NCBI RefSeq assembly: GCF_001457435.1
Contig: NZ_LN881716.1
Location: 124,001-188,000, forward strand
Direction of reading: 5' to 3'
DNA: 64,000 nucleotides
DNA from: Actinobaculum massiliense
GTDB taxonomy: Bacteria; Actinomycetota; Actinomycetes; Actinomycetales; Actinomycetaceae
In this document: piece after piece, positions 15,219-23,596 of the stretch
How positions within the stretch are numbered: position 1 is the stretch's first letter
Layout: every line of letters starts with the position of its first letter
Notes under the pieces: model-generated
The model's database searches: none
Told to the model about the DNA's origin: nothing
The model's input: only the letters and a program-made list of their open reading frames with translations
Translations under genes and position numbers: made by a program

Positions 15219-17147
15219 ATGCGTTCTCACTTCAGGCGGCGCGCACGCCTCGGACTAGCAAGCCTCCTCGCGCTGACAACCGGTGCCCTGTGGTCTGCGG
15301 CGCCGGCCATGGCTGCCGACTCTTCGGCCAGCGGCGTTTATACTCCGGCGACCTGCGCGAACACTGTTCGCAATACCACCGTTCTAACGCAGGGGCACGT
15401 GGACGCCTTCACCCCGGTGAAAAACGGTGACGGAATCTCGTTGGTTATGGCCGAGGACGTCTCCCAACCCGGAAAGCACACCTTCCGTAATCCTAATTAC
15501 GTGATCCTCGGGGTCAAAGATTCGGCCCTCCAGCAGGAAACGGCCAAGATTCCCGGCCTGGAAACAGCCGGCTATTTCCTTCCTATGACGCAGGGCGCAG
15601 ATTTGATCTGGCCCGGTTGGGACTCGGATGATCTCAAGTCCGATTTTGACGTCAAAGCAGTTCGCTACGTTTTTGACGCAATCGAGGGGCCGGGAACCAT
15701 GTTTGCTTTCACCCAAGACGGTTTGGCGGGCCTCGCGGCGCGTGCGACGAACGGGAAGATGGCACTAGCCAGCGGATCCGTAATCGAGCAGAACACCGCG
15801 GCTCACGAACACGTCAATTGGCTCTTCTCCACTCTCGGAACCTACGCCGTGACGGTTCATGCTGAGCTGGACACCAAGGACGGCAAGACCTTCCGCTCCG
15901 AGCAGGCGGTCTACCGCTGGGCGGTGGGCGCCGCCGCAATCGACTCGGCCAAAAAGACGGCTGACACTGAATCAGCAGCGCGCTGCGCCGACGGCGGCAA
16001 TGGTTCCACTGATAAGCCGTCTGGCGATCAGACGCCCGGTGATAAGCAATCCAAGGGCACCGAAAACTCCGGTAGCCAAGGAAACAAGAACTCGGGTGGC
16101 GATAGCAACGGTCAAAGCAACACCCAGGGCGGCAACGGCGACCTTGACGGCGCTCTAAAGAACGTGCTTGGTCTGGGTGGATCACCCGCCGCGCCGGCAG
16201 CGGGCGGCTCTTCGCCAGTAGCGCCCGGATCGAACTCGCAAGCGACCTCTCAGCAATGCCTGCCGACTCCCGTAAAGACGGAGATTTCCAAGGAAGAAGC
16301 CGAGCAGGCCCGCCAAGGCGGAGGGGCGCAGGCTGGCGGCCAGCAGGGCGCAAGCGCGCTGGGTAGCCACACCATTGCAGCGAATACGCATGTGCACCCC
16401 AACTGGGTCTTTACCGCACCGGGCGAATACAAGGTCAACCTCACCGCCACTGCAACTCTGAAGGATGGATCAAAGGTTTCAGCGCCCACCACTTTGACTT
16501 TCAATGTGGGCGGGGCCGGCAATGCTGACGACGGCCACTTTGACCTGGGTGCGACGATCGAGAACGGGAAGCTTGTCCCGCTTATCAAGGACGATCGCAA
16601 GTCCCCCTCTCAGTGGGTACCGGCAAATTCCCTCACTTTCGGCGTGGGAGCTGCCGCGAAGGCGAAGGCTCCGGCTGGTCTGGAGTTCATTGCACCCGAA
16701 GGCACGGAGATCTACACGATTTCTTCTACCCAGGTTCCGGGCGTTCCCTGGCTGGGCATGAATACGATGCACCCCGATTTTCTGGCAAATACCAGCGGCG
16801 AGCTCACCTGGACGCTAAACTCCATATCCGGACCGGGAAGCCTCGGGGTCTTCACCTCGGGTAACCTGGGCCAGGTGGTTGGCGAACGCTGGTTCGGTGG
16901 GGTCGCGGGTTCCGCCCAGACGCCTACCGCCACGATTTCTGAAGAAAACGGCAAGTATTATCGCACGACCGTCGAGGGCCGCACGCCCGCAGGCGAGCCT
17001 TGCGATCTGAGCGCGAGCGGAAATCTGTCTCACTCGGGTGCAAATACGGTGCCAATGGCCGCTCTCGCCGGATTGTTCTTGGTAGCCGGCGCCGCGGCCG
17101 CACTAGCGGGAACTATTTCCCATCGCAAGGCGGCATATGCTTCGTAG
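15219..17147 (+). CDS. Cell-wall protein of the anchored-repeat ABC transporter locus
   Basis: This secreted, surface-attached protein of 642 residues has a signal peptide at 1-32 (cut near AMA-ADSS). It carries repeats of the actinobacterial surface-anchored (TIGR03769-type, 'choice-of-anchor M') kind: GHVDAF...DSDDLKSDF...GTMFAF...HEHVNWLFSTLGTYAV at about 58-220, and further copies around THVHPNWVFTAPGEYKV (about 390) and GHFDLG...LTWTLNSISGPGSLGVF (about 440-560). A Gly/Ser/Asn-rich linker with a cysteine at each end separates them. The C-terminus has LSHSG (603-607), a membrane helix and a basic tail, resembling a sortase signal. It probably presents metal or a ligand to the transporter. 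The next gene overlaps it by 11 bp. The link with metal uptake is known for the family; exact role unknown. Confidence 0.8.
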   Translation: MRSHFRRRARLGLASLLALTTGALWSAAPAMAADSSASGVYTPATCANTVRNTTVLTQGHVDAFTPVKNGDGISLVMAEDVSQPGKHTFRNPNYVILGVKDSALQQETAKIPGLETAGYFLPMTQGADLIWPGWDSDDLKSDFDVKAVRYVFDAIEGPGTMFAFTQDGLAGLAARATNGKMALASGSVIEQNTAAHEHVNWLFSTLGTYAVTVHAELDTKDGKTFRSEQAVYRWAVGAAAIDSAKKTADTESAARCADGGNGSTDKPSGDQTPGDKQSKGTENSGSQGNKNSGGDSNGQSNTQGGNGDLDGALKNVLGLGGSPAAPAAGGSSPVAPGSNSQATSQQCLPTPVKTEISKEEAEQARQGGGAQAGGQQGASALGSHTIAANTHVHPNWVFTAPGEYKVNLTATATLKDGSKVSAPTTLTFNVGGAGNADDGHFDLGATIENGKLVPLIKDDRKSPSQWVPANSLTFGVGAAAKAKAPAGLEFIAPEGTEIYTISSTQVPGVPWLGMNTMHPDFLANTSGELTWTLNSISGPGSLGVFTSGNLGQVVGERWFGGVAGSAQTPTATISEENGKYYRTTVEGRTPAGEPCDLSASGNLSHSGANTVPMAALAGLFLVAGAAAALAGTISHRKAAYAS

Positions 17148-18960
17148 CAAAAACGGCAATATAAGGCGGGACGTCCACGGCCGTCCCGCCGGCCTGCGCC
17201 GGGCAATTCTCGTTGCTCTGCTGGCCGGCGCAACGGTGCTTTCCGGGTGCTCGCGCGCGGCCGAGCCAAATGAAACCGGCGCGGTGAAGGTAGCGGCCTC
17301 GACGCCGATTATTGCCGACCTGGTGCAAAACGTTGCCGGGGATCGCACGGAAGTGACTTCCCTGGTTCCGTTTGGCGCCGATCCTCATACGTACGAGCCC
17401 TCGCTGGCCGCGCTCAAGAACGTTGCGCGCGCCGATGTGGTGTTCTCCAACGGGCTTCTTTTGGAAGACCAGGCGCTCACCACCACGATCAACGCTAATT
17501 TGCCACAGGGAACAGGCAATATCGAGCTCGGCGAAAAGTCGGTGGCCTACGGCGCGCGGCATATCGCGCTGGTGGAAGATGCATCCCTGGCGACGGTGTG
17601 GCTCGGTTTCCGAGTTGAAGACGACGCCGCCCAAGACGCCGATCAGCGCGATCCCAACGCCACGGTCACCATGGAGGCGACGGCGGAGGGCCCGGGAACT
17701 CTGTCTGCTTTTACCACCGGTACCTTCGGCCAACCCACCGCCTGGATCGTTTCCGGGCGGTCGGCTGAAGAAAACCAGGTAGAGCTCCCCCTCAACGCCC
17801 ATACCCACATGTCGTGGGGTTTTTCGCAGGCCGGTATTTACACCGTCAATATCTCCGCCTACCTCAATCGCCCCGGAGCCGAACGGGAAAATCTCGGAAG
17901 TTCCACCATTACTTTTGCGGTCGGCGTCGACCCAACCGAAACCGGCAAAACGCGCCAGGTCAACTCCGGGCACGTGGATATCACCGCCCACACCTCCGGC
18001 GAGATCAATTTGCGCGGGGAGGTTGATTCAGAGCAGACCGCTGAGTGGGAGGCGGCCGAGAGCGTCGTCGTCGTGCCGCATAGCACCGCCACCACCGTTC
18101 CCGCCGATCCCTCCTGGGATTTCCTGGGGCATCCGGGCAGTCGAACGTGGGTGCTCGCCCAGGCGGTGGTGGGCCGGCACGTGCACGGCGACGTCGATCC
18201 GCATATGTGGCTCGATGTGGCGAATGCGGTGGCTTACGTGGAGGTTATTCGCGACGAGCTCACCCGGGTGGATCCCGCGGGAGGTGACGAATATGCCGCC
18301 AACGCGCAGGCCTACATTGACGAGCTTCGCCGCCTGGATGCGTGGGCGCGCCAAGTCACGGCTTCAATTCCGGAGCGTAACCGCAAGTTGGTGACCACCC
18401 ATGACGGTTTTGGTTACCTTGCCGATGCCTACGGTCTGGAGGTGGCGGGTTTCGTGGCCCCCAACCCGACGGCGGAGCCCTCCGCTCAGGCGCTGGCAAA
18501 TCTGACCCGGACTTTGATTGATTTAGGAGTTCCGGCCGTCTTTAGTGAGCCCGGCTCGAATGCCCATCACGGCGAGCTTGCCGCAGCGGCCGCGAGCGCG
18601 AATTCGCGGGTATGCGAACTTGTCTCCGATACGCTCACCGATTCGGCACCGAACTACGTGCAGATGGTGAAGAACAATATCGGCACCCTAAAAGATTGCC
18701 TGGATCCTTCCGCGCTTCCCGCCTGGGATCCGGATTTCGCTCTGGCGAACCTTCCGAGCGGGGAGCGGGCGCCGATCCAGCCCAGTGATCTCGCCGCTGG
18801 CGGCGATGAACATGCCGGCCACAGCCATTCGCATAGCCACTCCCATGCGCACTCGCACGAGGGCGAAGAGGGCGCCGTCGTCCACCAGCACGAGAGCAAC
18901 GCCGACCACGAAAGCGACCACGACGCCGACCACGCTGGCGAGGCCGAACATAACCATTAG
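17137..18960 (+). CDS. Anchored-repeat ABC transporter substrate-binding lipoprotein (zinc/manganese type)
   Basis: This lipoprotein of the metal-binding cluster (ZnuA/TroA-like) has lipobox VLSGC with Cys38. The metal-site residues are present: GADPHTYEPS (His84), DVDPHMWLD (His356), TTHDGFGYL (His422) and FSEPGS (Glu471). Unlike ordinary ZnuA, a surface-repeat region is inserted between the first and second ligand at about residues 138-345, containing NAHTHMSWGFSQAGIYTV and SGHVDITA. This arrangement is characteristic of the anchored-repeat family. A histidine-rich tail (about 558-607, with SHSHSHSHAHSHEGEE) ends the protein and may capture zinc. It starts inside the previous gene's last codons. 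Zinc is the best guess; manganese is possible. Confidence 0.87.
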   Translation: MLRSKNGNIRRDVHGRPAGLRRAILVALLAGATVLSGCSRAAEPNETGAVKVAASTPIIADLVQNVAGDRTEVTSLVPFGADPHTYEPSLAALKNVARADVVFSNGLLLEDQALTTTINANLPQGTGNIELGEKSVAYGARHIALVEDASLATVWLGFRVEDDAAQDADQRDPNATVTMEATAEGPGTLSAFTTGTFGQPTAWIVSGRSAEENQVELPLNAHTHMSWGFSQAGIYTVNISAYLNRPGAERENLGSSTITFAVGVDPTETGKTRQVNSGHVDITAHTSGEINLRGEVDSEQTAEWEAAESVVVVPHSTATTVPADPSWDFLGHPGSRTWVLAQAVVGRHVHGDVDPHMWLDVANAVAYVEVIRDELTRVDPAGGDEYAANAQAYIDELRRLDAWARQVTASIPERNRKLVTTHDGFGYLADAYGLEVAGFVAPNPTAEPSAQALANLTRTLIDLGVPAVFSEPGSNAHHGELAAAAASANSRVCELVSDTLTDSAPNYVQMVKNNIGTLKDCLDPSALPAWDPDFALANLPSGERAPIQPSDLAAGGDEHAGHSHSHSHSHAHSHEGEEGAVVHQHESNADHESDHDADHAGEAEHNH

Positions 18961-19015
18961 CGCCGGCCCGTCTACAAGAACTTTGCACTTCAGAAAATCC
19001 TTCAAAGGAACCGAA

Positions 19016-20164
19016 ATGAAACAACGACTTACTTCCCTTCTCGGTGCCGTGGCGCTTGCCGCGGCGTCACTGCTAACCCCGGCCGCGCCGGCCTGGGCGG
19101 ACGGGGAAAACGGCGCCGCCGATCCCGCCCTCACCCAGACCGTCACCGATACTGAGGAGGTGGCTCCGGAGGGAACGCCCGCCGAAATTTCCGAGCACCA
19201 CGCGGACCTCGGCCCGCGTTTGCGGGATGGAAAGTGGGAGCTGATGGTGCGCGATGATTCCGGCGATAAGCCGGTGTGGCGCCACCTTGACGACGTCGTC
19301 TTCCGAGTGCATGACGCCGCCAAAATGGAGGTTCCCACTAGCGCGGATTATTCCTTCATCAACGCAAAATCCCAGGCGTGGGTGATCCCCCAGCAGGAAA
19401 TCCCCGGCGTGGTATGGCTGGGCTGGAACACGCAGGACCCCGGCGTCGTCGGCGCCGTCAATGGCCAGGTCAGCCTGGTGTACGGCGGATTCCAGGGGGC
19501 GGGCGGCTTCAACTTGTTTGTGCAGGCCGGAAACTTCGCCGGCCCCACCGAGCTGTGGAACTCCGCGATCGCGACTTCCCAACCCATGAACGTGGATTTG
19601 AATACGCACACCCACGCCAACTGGATTTTTGCCGAGTCCGGCGTCGCGCTGTTACGAGTTACCGCCTCCGCTACGCTCACCGACGGATCCGTGGTCGAAG
19701 ATACGCGGATCCTTCGATTCGCGGTGGGCGAGGAGACCAGCACCGAGGAGGCCCGTGCCGCCAGCTGGGCCGGCGATAGCGAAAACGCCGACCCCTCCGC
19801 CCAGGCCACAGATGCCGCCGGATCGGGTACCGCTACCCCGGCCCAGGGGTCGGCGAGCAATTCCCTCAGCCTCACCATCGCCGTTATTGCGCTCATCGTG
19901 GCCCTTGTGGTTCCGTTGGTGTACTGGCGTGTGCGGGCGCGGCGCCGCGGCACCATGAGCGAAGTCCTGGACTCGATTTCTACCGCGTCGGGCTCCGCGG
20001 GTGCCTCCGGGCAAGGCGCCGAGCGGTCCACCGAGGTAGCCGGTGGCCACGCGTCGCAAGCCGGCGAACAGGAATCCGACGCCCCAACCGGCGAACCGGA
20101 AACCGGAAGCCCGACCCACGGCTCAGAAAGCAGCGGCTCAGAGACCCGCGCGAAGGACGAATAG
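19016..20164 (+). CDS. Second membrane-anchored surface-repeat protein
   Basis: This 382-residue exported protein has a signal peptide at 1-30 (ending near PAWA-DGE). One surface repeat runs from HHADLGPRL to about residue 240 and contains AWVIPQQEIPGVVWLGWNTQ and NTHTHANWIFAESGVALL. A Ser/Ala-rich linker, a membrane helix (LSLTIAVIALIVALVVPLVYW) and a basic stop-transfer RVRARRRG follow, then a ~70-residue cytoplasmic tail rich in Ser, Gly and Glu. No sortase motif is present, so it is a type I membrane protein rather than wall-linked. The start at 19016 has AAAGGAA six bases before. It lies in the operon between the binding protein and the ATPase. Confidence 0.8.
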   Translation: MKQRLTSLLGAVALAAASLLTPAAPAWADGENGAADPALTQTVTDTEEVAPEGTPAEISEHHADLGPRLRDGKWELMVRDDSGDKPVWRHLDDVVFRVHDAAKMEVPTSADYSFINAKSQAWVIPQQEIPGVVWLGWNTQDPGVVGAVNGQVSLVYGGFQGAGGFNLFVQAGNFAGPTELWNSAIATSQPMNVDLNTHTHANWIFAESGVALLRVTASATLTDGSVVEDTRILRFAVGEETSTEEARAASWAGDSENADPSAQATDAAGSGTATPAQGSASNSLSLTIAVIALIVALVVPLVYWRVRARRRGTMSEVLDSISTASGSAGASGQGAERSTEVAGGHASQAGEQESDAPTGEPETGSPTHGSESSGSETRAKDE

Positions 20165-20167
20165 CTT

Positions 20168-20905
20168 ATGAAACTCGATGTTGATCACCTGCACGTATCC
20201 CTGGGCGGGCGCGAGGTCCTCAGCGATGTGTCATTGCACGTTGCAGACGGGCAGTTCACCGGGCTCGTGGGGCCCAACGGCGCCGGAAAAACCACGCTGA
20301 TGCGCGCAATTTTGGGGCTCATTCCCACCGCTTCGGGAAGTATTCTGCTTGACGGCGAACGCCCCCGCTCGGGTTCCATTGGCTATGTTCCGCAGATCTC
20401 GCTGACCGAGTGGAGCTACCCCATGAGCGTGCAGGAATTGGTGGCAACGTCATTCTCCGCCAAGATGCGTCCCTGGCGGCGGCTGGGAAAGGATGCCTGG
20501 CGGAAGGTGTATCAGGCGCTAGAAACCGTGGAGCTTCTCGGGTACCGCGAACGGCCAATTTCCGAGCTTTCGGGCGGGCAAAAACAACGCCTTATTGTGG
20601 CTCGCGCCCTAGCGACCGATCCGGCGGTGCTACTTCTCGATGAGCCTTTTACCGGCCTGGACTACCCTAATCAGGATTCGCTGGCGGAGCTTTTTGGCTC
20701 TCTGGCGGGTACCGGCCGAGCAATTTTGATGTCTTCCCACGATCTACCTCAGGCTATGGACGTGTGTACCGATTTGGTCATGCTCAACCGCACGGTGCGG
20801 GCTGCTGGCACCCCGGAGCAGCTTTCCGACCCGCGGCCCTGGATGGATACTTTCCAGGTGGGCGAAAATTCCTCTCTTCTGCGCGTCCTAGGAGTAAACC
20901 AGTGA
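20168..20905 (+). CDS. Anchored-repeat ABC transporter ATPase
   Basis: This ABC ATPase of 245 residues energises metal import. Walker A is GPNGAGKTT (35-43), the signature LSGGQKQR (134-141), Walker B VLLLDEP (154-160), and the H-loop His is in MSSHDL. It resembles ZnuC/MntB-type subunits. Its stop codon overlaps the permease start in GTGA, so the two are translationally coupled. The spacing from the preceding surface protein is 3 bp. Confidence 0.92.
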   Translation: MKLDVDHLHVSLGGREVLSDVSLHVADGQFTGLVGPNGAGKTTLMRAILGLIPTASGSILLDGERPRSGSIGYVPQISLTEWSYPMSVQELVATSFSAKMRPWRRLGKDAWRKVYQALETVELLGYRERPISELSGGQKQRLIVARALATDPAVLLLDEPFTGLDYPNQDSLAELFGSLAGTGRAILMSSHDLPQAMDVCTDLVMLNRTVRAAGTPEQLSDPRPWMDTFQVGENSSLLRVLGVNQ

Positions 20906-21783
20906 ACCTCTTTGATTTCTTCAACGATCTGACGAATCCCGTTCTCGCTTTCCTCCCCCGCGCTCTTTTGGTGGCGATGCTTTCCTCGCTGGTCTGCGGG
21001 GTGGTCGGAACCCACGTCGTCTTACGCGGAATGTCCTTTGTGGGCGACGCGCTTTCGCACGCGGTTTTCCCCGGCATCGCCATCGCCTTTGCCGTGCAGG
21101 GATCGATTATGGCAGGCGGCTTAGTAGCGGGCGCAATCGTCGCCCTGCTCATTGCGTTCGGCTCGCAAAATCGGAAACTTCGCGAAGATTCACTCATCGG
21201 CATCTTTATGGCCGCCAGCTTCGCGCTCGGCATTATTATCATGTCGCGCATTCCCGGCTACACCGGCTCCCTCGAATCTTTCCTCTTCGGCTCGCTAACC
21301 GGGGTCACGGATGGGCAGCTTTTGGTGGTTGCCGCAACCGGAGCGGTTATTCTCCTTCTCGTTGCCCTGATCCACCCGCAACTCGTGGCCTCCACGGTGG
21401 ATCGCGATTACGCCCGCACGCTCGGTATTCGCCAAGGTCCCATCGACGCGATCCTCTACCTACTGGTTGCCGCAACGGTGGTGATCTCGGTGCAGTCCAT
21501 CGGAAACATCCTGGTCCTCGCACTTTTGGTGACGCCGGCCGCCACGGCTCGGCTTCTCACCAATCGGCTTATTCCGATGATGCTTATCGCCCCCGCTCTC
21601 GGCTGTTTGAGCGCATTTATGGGCGTGTGGATCTCCTGGTCGTGGGACTGGCCGGCCGGAGCGTCGATCGTCATGGTGCTCCTGGCGGTTTTCGTTTGTG
21701 CCTGGGCGTTTTCCTCCGTCTTTGGGCGCCGGCTTGTCCGACGCCGCCCGCGCGAACTCGCGCGGGCGGAGGGCCGGGCCTAA
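20902..21783 (+). CDS. Anchored-repeat ABC transporter permease (ZnuB-like)
   Basis: This integral membrane subunit of the metal ABC-3 family has 293 residues and about 8-9 hydrophobic segments. Family motifs include GVVGTHVVLRGMSFVGDALSHAVFPG near the N-terminus and VVISVQSIGNILVLALLVTPAATARLL in the C-terminal half. I set the start at the GTG at 20902, four bases into the ATPase end, since the family starts with a short cytoplasmic stretch MNLFDFFNDL. It is the last gene of the operon and converges on dus 22 bp away. Confidence 0.92.
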   Translation: MNLFDFFNDLTNPVLAFLPRALLVAMLSSLVCGVVGTHVVLRGMSFVGDALSHAVFPGIAIAFAVQGSIMAGGLVAGAIVALLIAFGSQNRKLREDSLIGIFMAASFALGIIIMSRIPGYTGSLESFLFGSLTGVTDGQLLVVAATGAVILLLVALIHPQLVASTVDRDYARTLGIRQGPIDAILYLLVAATVVISVQSIGNILVLALLVTPAATARLLTNRLIPMMLIAPALGCLSAFMGVWISWSWDWPAGASIVMVLLAVFVCAWAFSSVFGRRLVRRRPRELARAEGRA

Positions 21784-21804
21784 CCCGGCCCCGGCCAGAG
21801 AGGC

Positions 21805-23028
21805 CTAATCTTCAATTTCCCCGGCGCGCACCCGCGCCAACTGCGCACTATCCAAAGCCCGCGAGCTGAGCCATCCATCCGGCAAGGCAGCGGGCTTTTC
21901 GGACCCACCACGCCCGCGGCGCCCCGCCGCCGCATCCGGGAAGGGCTGGTCAGGATCGATTCCCGCCAAGATCTCCCGTAGCTCATCCAGGCTAGAAACT
22001 AGGGAAAGCGCCTGCCGGGCCCTACCACCCACCGCGTATCCGTGGGTGTAGTTGGCCATATGGCCGCGCATTTCCCGAATCGCGTAAAACTCATCGCCGT
22101 AGTGCGCGGTCAGCAACTGGGCATGGCGAATAATAGCCTGGGCAACCTGGCCGAAGTTCGGCCGCCGGCGCGCCTCGCTTCCGTGCATGGCAGCCGCGAT
22201 GTCATAGAAGACCCACGGGCGCCCCTGCGCTCCGCGAGCGACGGCCACTCCGGCCACCCCGGTCTGTTCCATCATGGCTAGCGCTTCTTCCGCCTCGAAA
22301 ACGTCTCCGTTACCAAAAACCGGCAGCTCCGTCATTTCCACCAGTTCGGCTAGCTTGCCCCAGTCCGCCTTAGCAGAGTAGCGCTGAGTGCAGGTGCGCG
22401 CGTGCATGGTCAGAGCCGCAATACCCGCATCCTCGGCGATTCGCACCAGGTCGCGGAAAGTTTCATGTTCGCCGTCGACCCCGATGCGGAATTTCGCGGT
22501 TACCGGAATGGTGAAGTCCCGATCTTGGCTCGCCTCGCGCGCGCCCGCCACCACTTCATTGAGTAACTCGCGTAGAAGATCGGTTTTCCACGGGAGCGCC
22601 GCTCCCCCGCCCTTGCGGGTCACCTTCGGCATCGGGCAGCCAAAGTTGAGGTCGATATGATCCACGCGGTTTTCGCCCACCAGCATTTCCACCGCGCGGC
22701 GAGTCATTTTCGGTGAGATTCCGTAAATCTGAATCGAGCGAACCGGGTCCCCCGGGTCTGCCTTAATCATCGTTAGGCTGGATTCGCGGCGCTCAACGAG
22801 GGCGCGCGAAGTAATCATTTCGCATACCCACAGCCCGGCCGGAGCGTAGGTACCCGGGATTGCTTCACGCGCGGCCAGCTGCTCGGCCGGATCCCAACCG
22901 GCTGCCCGCGCGCCGGCCTCCGCTTCTTCGCGTGCCATCTGGCGAAAAGCGGGATTGGTTACGCCCGCCATGGGTGCCAAGGCCACCGGCGTACCGACCG
23001 TGATATCGCCGATTTTCACTTCCCGCAT
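21805..23028 (-). CDS. dus: tRNA-dihydrouridine synthase
   Basis: This flavoenzyme reduces specific uridines in tRNA to dihydrouridine. It is a TIM barrel with C-terminal helical domain, ~407 residues. Typical stretches: PVALAPMAGVTNPAFR near the start, LNFGCPMPKVTRKGGGAAL with the catalytic Cys, ALTMHARTCTQRY, and GNGDVFEAEEAL. It resembles the DusB/actinobacterial group. I chose ATG 23028, preceded by AGGGA; an upstream GTG/ATG at 23064 would add 12 residues. It stands alone between the ABC locus and the PRC-barrel gene. Confidence 0.92.
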   Translation of the reverse strand: MREVKIGDITVGTPVALAPMAGVTNPAFRQMAREEAEAGARAAGWDPAEQLAAREAIPGTYAPAGLWVCEMITSRALVERRESSLTMIKADPGDPVRSIQIYGISPKMTRRAVEMLVGENRVDHIDLNFGCPMPKVTRKGGGAALPWKTDLLRELLNEVVAGAREASQDRDFTIPVTAKFRIGVDGEHETFRDLVRIAEDAGIAALTMHARTCTQRYSAKADWGKLAELVEMTELPVFGNGDVFEAEEALAMMEQTGVAGVAVARGAQGRPWVFYDIAAAMHGSEARRRPNFGQVAQAIIRHAQLLTAHYGDEFYAIREMRGHMANYTHGYAVGGRARQALSLVSSLDELREILAGIDPDQPFPDAAAGRRGRGGSEKPAALPDGWLSSRALDSAQLARVRAGEIED

Positions 23029-23161
23029 ATCCCTGCCGTTCCGTCTAGTCGTTGCCGTTTTCAAACCAAATTAGTATGCCACCTCCGGCCTCGGTTACCT
23101 GTGGCGGCGGTTACTGATAATCTTCCTTCTAGCCACATCGGCGTCTCGAGAAGGAGCAATC

Positions 23162-23596
23162 ATGACCGAACATACCGGCAAGACCGTGCAAGATCTTTTC
23201 GATGCCACGGCCTTCGATAATGACGGCGCCAAATTAGGGACGGTTAGGGAAGTTTTTATCGACGACGCTACCCAGCGTCCCACCTTCGTGGAAGTCGCGC
23301 ACGGCCTCTTCGGGCTCTCCTCAAGTCTGGTTCCCCTTCAGGGATCCCATCTTTCTGACGGGAAGCTGGAGCTGGCTTTCGCGAAAGATGCCATTAAGGA
23401 CGCGCCGGACTTCGATGCGGAGGCGGGCCTGACCGATGAGGAGCAAAAGCGGATCCTCGAGCACTACATTCTTACCGACGTGGCTGGGGGCGACGTTTAC
23501 GAGGTTTCCGAGGGAGAATCTGAGCCAGAAAGCGGAGCTGATCCGGAAGCGGAAGGCGACGGCGAGGTACGTCCGGAAGACGCCGCTACCGAATAA
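23162..23596 (+). CDS. PRC-barrel domain protein
   Basis: This is a 144-residue protein. Residues ~8-80 form a PRC-barrel: VQDLFDATAFDNDGAKLGTVREVFID and PTFVEVAHGLFGLSSSLVPL. PRC-barrels occur in RimM and in small stress-related actinobacterial proteins; the exact role is unknown. The last ~32 residues are a Glu/Asp/Pro/Gly tail that looks disordered. A good AAGGAG site precedes the ATG. Its final 100 bp lie opposite the 3' end of the YibE/F gene, so the acidic tail and that protein's Ser-rich tail are encoded by complementary strands. Confidence 0.82.
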   Translation: MTEHTGKTVQDLFDATAFDNDGAKLGTVREVFIDDATQRPTFVEVAHGLFGLSSSLVPLQGSHLSDGKLELAFAKDAIKDAPDFDAEAGLTDEEQKRILEHYILTDVAGGDVYEVSEGESEPESGADPEAEGDGEVRPEDAATE

